A stretch of DNA of 64,000 nt from NCBI RefSeq assembly GCF_042432805.1, contig NZ_JBHLWO010000002.1, positions 310,001 to 374,000 on the forward strand. Reading direction: 5' to 3'. Below, piece after piece: positions 60,870 through 64,000 of the stretch (position 1 is its first letter; each line of letters opens with the position of its first letter). This stretch comes from Olivibacter oleidegradans (GTDB lineage Bacteria > Bacteroidota > Bacteroidia > Sphingobacteriales > Sphingobacteriaceae). The position numbers were made by a program, and so were the translations under genes. The notes under the pieces were generated by a model. The model saw only the letters and a program-made list of their open reading frames with translations. It was not told the DNA's origin and ran no database searches.

Positions 60870-62873
60870 ATGTTTCGATTTGTTATACCAGTCATGGCGC
60901 TTATGCTGTGTCCGATGATTATTTTTGCCCAAAGGGATACCGTTTCGCAAGCGGATACCTTGACAACAAACCATGAGCTGGAGGAGGTGGTTATTATTTC
61001 GCAAAGAACCCCATCGGCAAAGGTTTCTAAGCCCTTAGGGTCTCTGGATAATTATTTGGGAAGCGCGAACACCGTAAATATGATCAGGAGGGGATCGTAT
61101 GCATGGGAGCCTTATATCAACGGAATGGCCTCGGAACGTAGCGTAATCACAATCGATGGTATGCGGATATATGCTGCATGTACCGACAAAATGGATCCCG
61201 TTACGTCATATGTTGACATAACCAATCTTTCAGGTGCAAATATACATAGTGGGCAATCCGGATCCACCGGAGCCACTATTGCGGGAAGCATAGACCTGGA
61301 GAGAAAGAAAGGCTCCTTTGGGAAAAAGGCGTTTGACGCAACCATATTCAGCGGTTTTGAGAGTAATAACAGGCAAAAGATAGGAGGTGGTTCTCTTTCA
61401 TACGCGCATCCAAAGTTTTTTACGGATATAGATTTTTCTTACCGGGGGGCGGAAAATTATAAAGCAGGTGGAGGTAGGGAAGTTCCGTATTCGCAATTCA
61501 CCAAATACAATACTTCTCTTACTGCAGGATATCAGATCAACGAACATGAGCAGGTGGAAACTTCGTTAATATACGACCATGCGGTCAATATTGGCTATCC
61601 GGCCTTAACCATGGATGTTGATTTTGCTAAAGCCATCATCGGATCTGTAGAATATGTGCGACATCATATCTCGCCTACCATAAAGCTATGGGAAACAAAG
61701 CTTTATTATAACAACGTCGTTCATAGGATGGATGACAGTAAAAGACCTGATGTACCTATCCGGATGGATATGCCCGGCTGGAGCAAAACGGTGGGTTTCT
61801 ATTCCATGCTGCAAGGGGAGAATGAAAAACATCGTTGGCAAACCAATTTAAGTGGTCATCGCAATCGTTCTCTGGCGGAGATGACCATGTTTTCAAATGA
61901 CCCGGCAGAGAAAGATATGTTTATGCTTACCTGGCCGGGCGTTCTAACTAACTATGGTGATGTGTTCATGGAAGATGAATACAGAATTTCCAGCGATTGG
62001 TCAACGGATCTCAGCGCAGGAATAGCGGTTCATAACAATGTAGTGGATAATCAATTTGGTTTAGAGAGCCTGAAAATCTTTTATCCAAATATGCAGAGAA
62101 GTAAAAGCCGTTTATTAAAGCGTGCATCGGTCCTGTTTAAATACAACAAAAAGGCGTGGAACGTAGCGGCAGGATTGGCTTATGGAGAGCGGGCTCCGAG
62201 TGTTTCAGAGGGCTATGGGTTTTATCTATTCAATAGCTTTGACCGCTTTGATTATATCGGGAATCCTGAAATGAAAAATGAAAAATCAGTTTCGGGAAAT
62301 GCCAGCTTGTCTTACAACTTACCTGATTTTTCAGTAAAACTCTCCGGGTCATGGTTTTTTATAAAGGATTATATTATCGGACGACCTCGAAGTGGGTTGA
62401 GCGTAATGACTATTGGCGCAAGTGGTGTCAAAGTTTACGAGCAATTGGAATACGCCCACATTTTCAATACTTCGATTGATTTATACTATGCGTTTTTGCA
62501 AAACTTTTCATGGTCTGGCAGACTGGGGTATCGGAGGGGAACAGCAAGGGAAGTAAATAATTTACCCCTGATTCAGCCAGTCACCTATCGTTCCGACTTA
62601 GGTTATTCCTTAAATACTTTTTCTGTTGACCTAGCTGTGGACGGAGCGGCAAAACAGAACCGGGTCAACCCGGAATTTGGGGAAACGCCGCTGCCGTCTT
62701 ACGCTATACTCAATCTATCCATATCAAACCGGTTTGCTTTTGGACAGCAATCAATGTTAATTAAGGCTGGCGTAGAGAATTTTTTAGATAAAAACTACAC
62801 CACCTTCTCCGACTGGAACCGGATTCCGAGAATGGGAAGAAATTTCTATTGTAACGTGGTATGGAATTTCTAA
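60870..62873 (+). CDS. TonB-dependent outer-membrane receptor, OprC/NosA-like
   Basis: 667 residues with a signal peptide (ALMLCPMIIFA). The plug domain carries MRIYAACTDKMDPVTSYVDI and IHSGQSGSTGATIAGSIDLE, which match the OprC/NosA copper-receptor pattern (Cys and Met next to DP.TSY). The barrel ends in NVVWNF. It would take up copper, or a copper-binding compound, across the outer membrane. The pairing with a copper-binding-like lipoprotein supports copper. Uptake next to a set of exporters hints at controlled acquisition rather than pure resistance. Confidence 0.85.
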   Translation: MFRFVIPVMALMLCPMIIFAQRDTVSQADTLTTNHELEEVVIISQRTPSAKVSKPLGSLDNYLGSANTVNMIRRGSYAWEPYINGMASERSVITIDGMRIYAACTDKMDPVTSYVDITNLSGANIHSGQSGSTGATIAGSIDLERKKGSFGKKAFDATIFSGFESNNRQKIGGGSLSYAHPKFFTDIDFSYRGAENYKAGGGREVPYSQFTKYNTSLTAGYQINEHEQVETSLIYDHAVNIGYPALTMDVDFAKAIIGSVEYVRHHISPTIKLWETKLYYNNVVHRMDDSKRPDVPIRMDMPGWSKTVGFYSMLQGENEKHRWQTNLSGHRNRSLAEMTMFSNDPAEKDMFMLTWPGVLTNYGDVFMEDEYRISSDWSTDLSAGIAVHNNVVDNQFGLESLKIFYPNMQRSKSRLLKRASVLFKYNKKAWNVAAGLAYGERAPSVSEGYGFYLFNSFDRFDYIGNPEMKNEKSVSGNASLSYNLPDFSVKLSGSWFFIKDYIIGRPRSGLSVMTIGASGVKVYEQLEYAHIFNTSIDLYYAFLQNFSWSGRLGYRRGTAREVNNLPLIQPVTYRSDLGYSLNTFSVDLAVDGAAKQNRVNPEFGETPLPSYAILNLSISNRFAFGQQSMLIKAGVENFLDKNYTTFSDWNRIPRMGRNFYCNVVWNF

Positions 62874-63596
62874 GATCGATGTTCGACATAGATAGGTTTC
62901 TTCCGTCTATAAGTGGTGAGAATCCATACTTTTTGGCAAGTTGACCTATGGTGCAATCTAGATTGAAATATATGACGCAACATTATTAAGACGTCAATCG
63001 GACTGATATTTTCGGCCTCGGCGACGGCATTTGCAGCAGCGGCAGGTCTACTAGCGGAAGTGCCGGTTCTTATCAGTCTGGTACACTTAGGTCTTTACTT
63101 CAAGTGACAATTCTTTTGCGGGAACGAAAGGGAGAGGCTAAAGGTAAAAATGATGGCTAAATAATTGTATCCGACTTTTGGTGTGCTGCTCACCCGGCGG
63201 TGAACGATGTGGACTTTTCGTCGCCACCTATCCGTTCCATGATTGCAGTCGCTCCTTTCTTCTCGCTTTTCTTCCAATAGAAAAGTAGCTTAACCGTCGA
63301 TTTTTTTTCTGTATACTCAAATGTCTAATGTTTAATAACATTGAGTTAAAAGAAAATATAGAAAAGATACGAAATACTGAATATAATCAGTGAAATAGAT
63401 GTATTTCCTTTAGTATCCCTGTAGGGAATAAGTAAGCTTGTTTTATATTTTTCAGGGCCAAGTCGTATCAGACACTGACTTCCAAAAGTTCATATAAAGC
63501 ATTGCTTATAAAAGGTGTTATCCGATTTGCTTACCTTTGCTTTTTATCAATCTTTTTCTTGAAAATATAGTTGGATCGGATTAAAATCGTTTTAAT
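62874..63596. other. Intergenic stretch with no intact gene
   Basis: About 720 bp between the TonB receptor and the AraC-type gene. Apart from the ACR3 remnant nothing is supported. A minus-strand frame (63095-63277) has no gene-like composition. Confidence 0.4.
62973..63107 (+). pseudogene. arsB/acr3 fragment: C-terminal remnant of an ACR3-type arsenite transporter
   Basis: The stop-free stretch ending at 63107 reads SASATAFAAAAGLLAEVPVL then ISLVHLGLYFK. It closely follows the last helix of ACR3 pumps (AFA..IGPLVEVPVLISLV..). An upstream stop at 62973 and the missing first 300 residues show that it is a fragment. Its presence indicates that arsenic genes once lay at this edge of the island. 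Confidence 0.5.
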
Positions 63597-64000
63597 ATGA
63601 CACATTTCCTATTGACATTGATTCTTCTGGGTGCACTTCAAGGTTTTATTTGTGGTGGATTACTGGTGGCTCGAAGACGGGCAACGCTGTCTGAAAAATT
63701 ATTGGGAACGTTAATTTCTGTCATTGCATTGGCCAATCTGAATATTTTTTTGTGGTATCAACAGCTATCTTCTTTTTGGACTTCGGTAGGAAATATGCTT
63801 CCATTGATGTTATTCATGGCCATAGGCCCATTGCTCCTTCTTTATGTGCGCACGCTGTTAAAGAACGAGTATAGTTTAGCAAAAAGAGATTGGCTCCACT
63901 TCGTGCCCGTTTTGTTTGATCTATTACCTTACCTGATTGCCGGTAGTTTTTACTTGGGGATTTTGCATAAAATGCCATTCGTTTTTATCGACTATTATAA
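63597..64000 (+). CDS. Membrane-anchored AraC-type regulator, N-terminal part (runs off the window)
   Basis: From the ATG at 63597 the frame stays open to the edge: THFLLTLILLGALQGFICGG, LVARRRATLSEKLLGTLISV, MLPLMLFMAIGPLLLLYVRT and AKRDWLHFVPVLFDLLPYLI. Serial membrane helices with the IGPLLLLYVR...HFVP..FDLLPYL pattern are typical of Bacteroidota AraC proteins with a multi-helix sensor. The DNA-binding part lies outside the window, so the AraC call is based on the sensor alone. Confidence 0.65.
   Translation, partial: MTHFLLTLILLGALQGFICGGLLVARRRATLSEKLLGTLISVIALANLNIFLWYQQLSSFWTSVGNMLPLMLFMAIGPLLLLYVRTLLKNEYSLAKRDWLHFVPVLFDLLPYLIAGSFYLGILHKMPFVFIDYY

Noticed and set aside
1..64000. CRISPR arrays, rRNA and tRNA genes, complete insertion sequences
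   Set aside because: No regularly spaced repeats, no rRNA or tRNA signatures and no intact transposase were seen by eye. A tRNAscan or ISfinder search would be needed to be certain.

Overview
The window looks like chromosomal DNA from a Bacteroidota bacterium, most likely a Sphingobacteriaceae member such as Sphingobacterium. The reasons are a SusC/SusD pair, Bacteroidota-type promoter elements (TAnnTTTG), LytS/LytTR signalling, fused CzcA-TolC pumps, and mobilisation genes typical of the phylum. The species is an inference; no rRNA or housekeeping marker is present.

Layout. (1) 1-4.6 kb: a minus-strand SusC/SusD nutrient-uptake pair (SusD cut by the window edge), with a nested palindrome in the susC leader, followed by an unknown gene and a palindrome-rich candidate structured RNA. 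(2) 4.7-9.2 kb: a small, partly eroded defence or stress island. It holds two tandem XRE regulators plus a fragment of a third, an Rpn-type nuclease plus a fragment of a second, an AAA ATPase paired with a small possible nuclease, and a truncated dinB behind a strong palindromic operator. (3) 9.4-34.6 kb: an integrative/mobilisable element. It begins with a 42-codon peptide gene, a terminator, an acyltransferase-like gene, a LytS-type kinase, a LytTR regulator and an RteC-like protein. Next come ssb, a DUF932 gene broken by an internal deletion and by a group II intron, several unknown genes, and the PRTRC cassette (E, C, F, B, ThiF). The element ends with RadC, a Toprim primase-like protein, MobC-type accessory protein, MOBP relaxase and a TraG/VirD4 coupling protein. 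No mating-pore genes, integrase or att sites are seen, so the ends are not defined.

(4) 34.7-63.1 kb: a heavy-metal island. After a lone dihydrolipoamide dehydrogenase, a minus-strand unit (DUF6660-like peptide, CzcA-TolC, CzcB, porin, MgtC, His-rich peptide) faces away from a plus-strand unit (DUF6660-like peptides, CmoA, ICMT-like methyltransferase, HD protein, small membrane peptide, CzcA-TolC, CzcB, CDF exporter, P1B-4 ATPase). Together they would move divalent metals (Zn/Co/Cd/Ni or Cu class) out of the cytoplasm and across both membranes. A small Cys-containing protein, a FixH/YtkA-like lipoprotein and a copper-receptor-like TonB protein follow, then the eroded tail of an ACR3 arsenite pump. 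(5) 63.6 kb to the edge: the start of a membrane-anchored AraC-type regulator.

The best candidates for undescribed biology are the peptide/terminator/acyltransferase/LytTR unit at 9.4-12.7 kb, the ATPase/small-protein pair at 6.7-8.3 kb, the repeated WQPP-tailed Cys-rich peptides heading the metal operons, and the CmoA-ICMT-HD operon between them. All calls come from reading the sequence; no database search was run.
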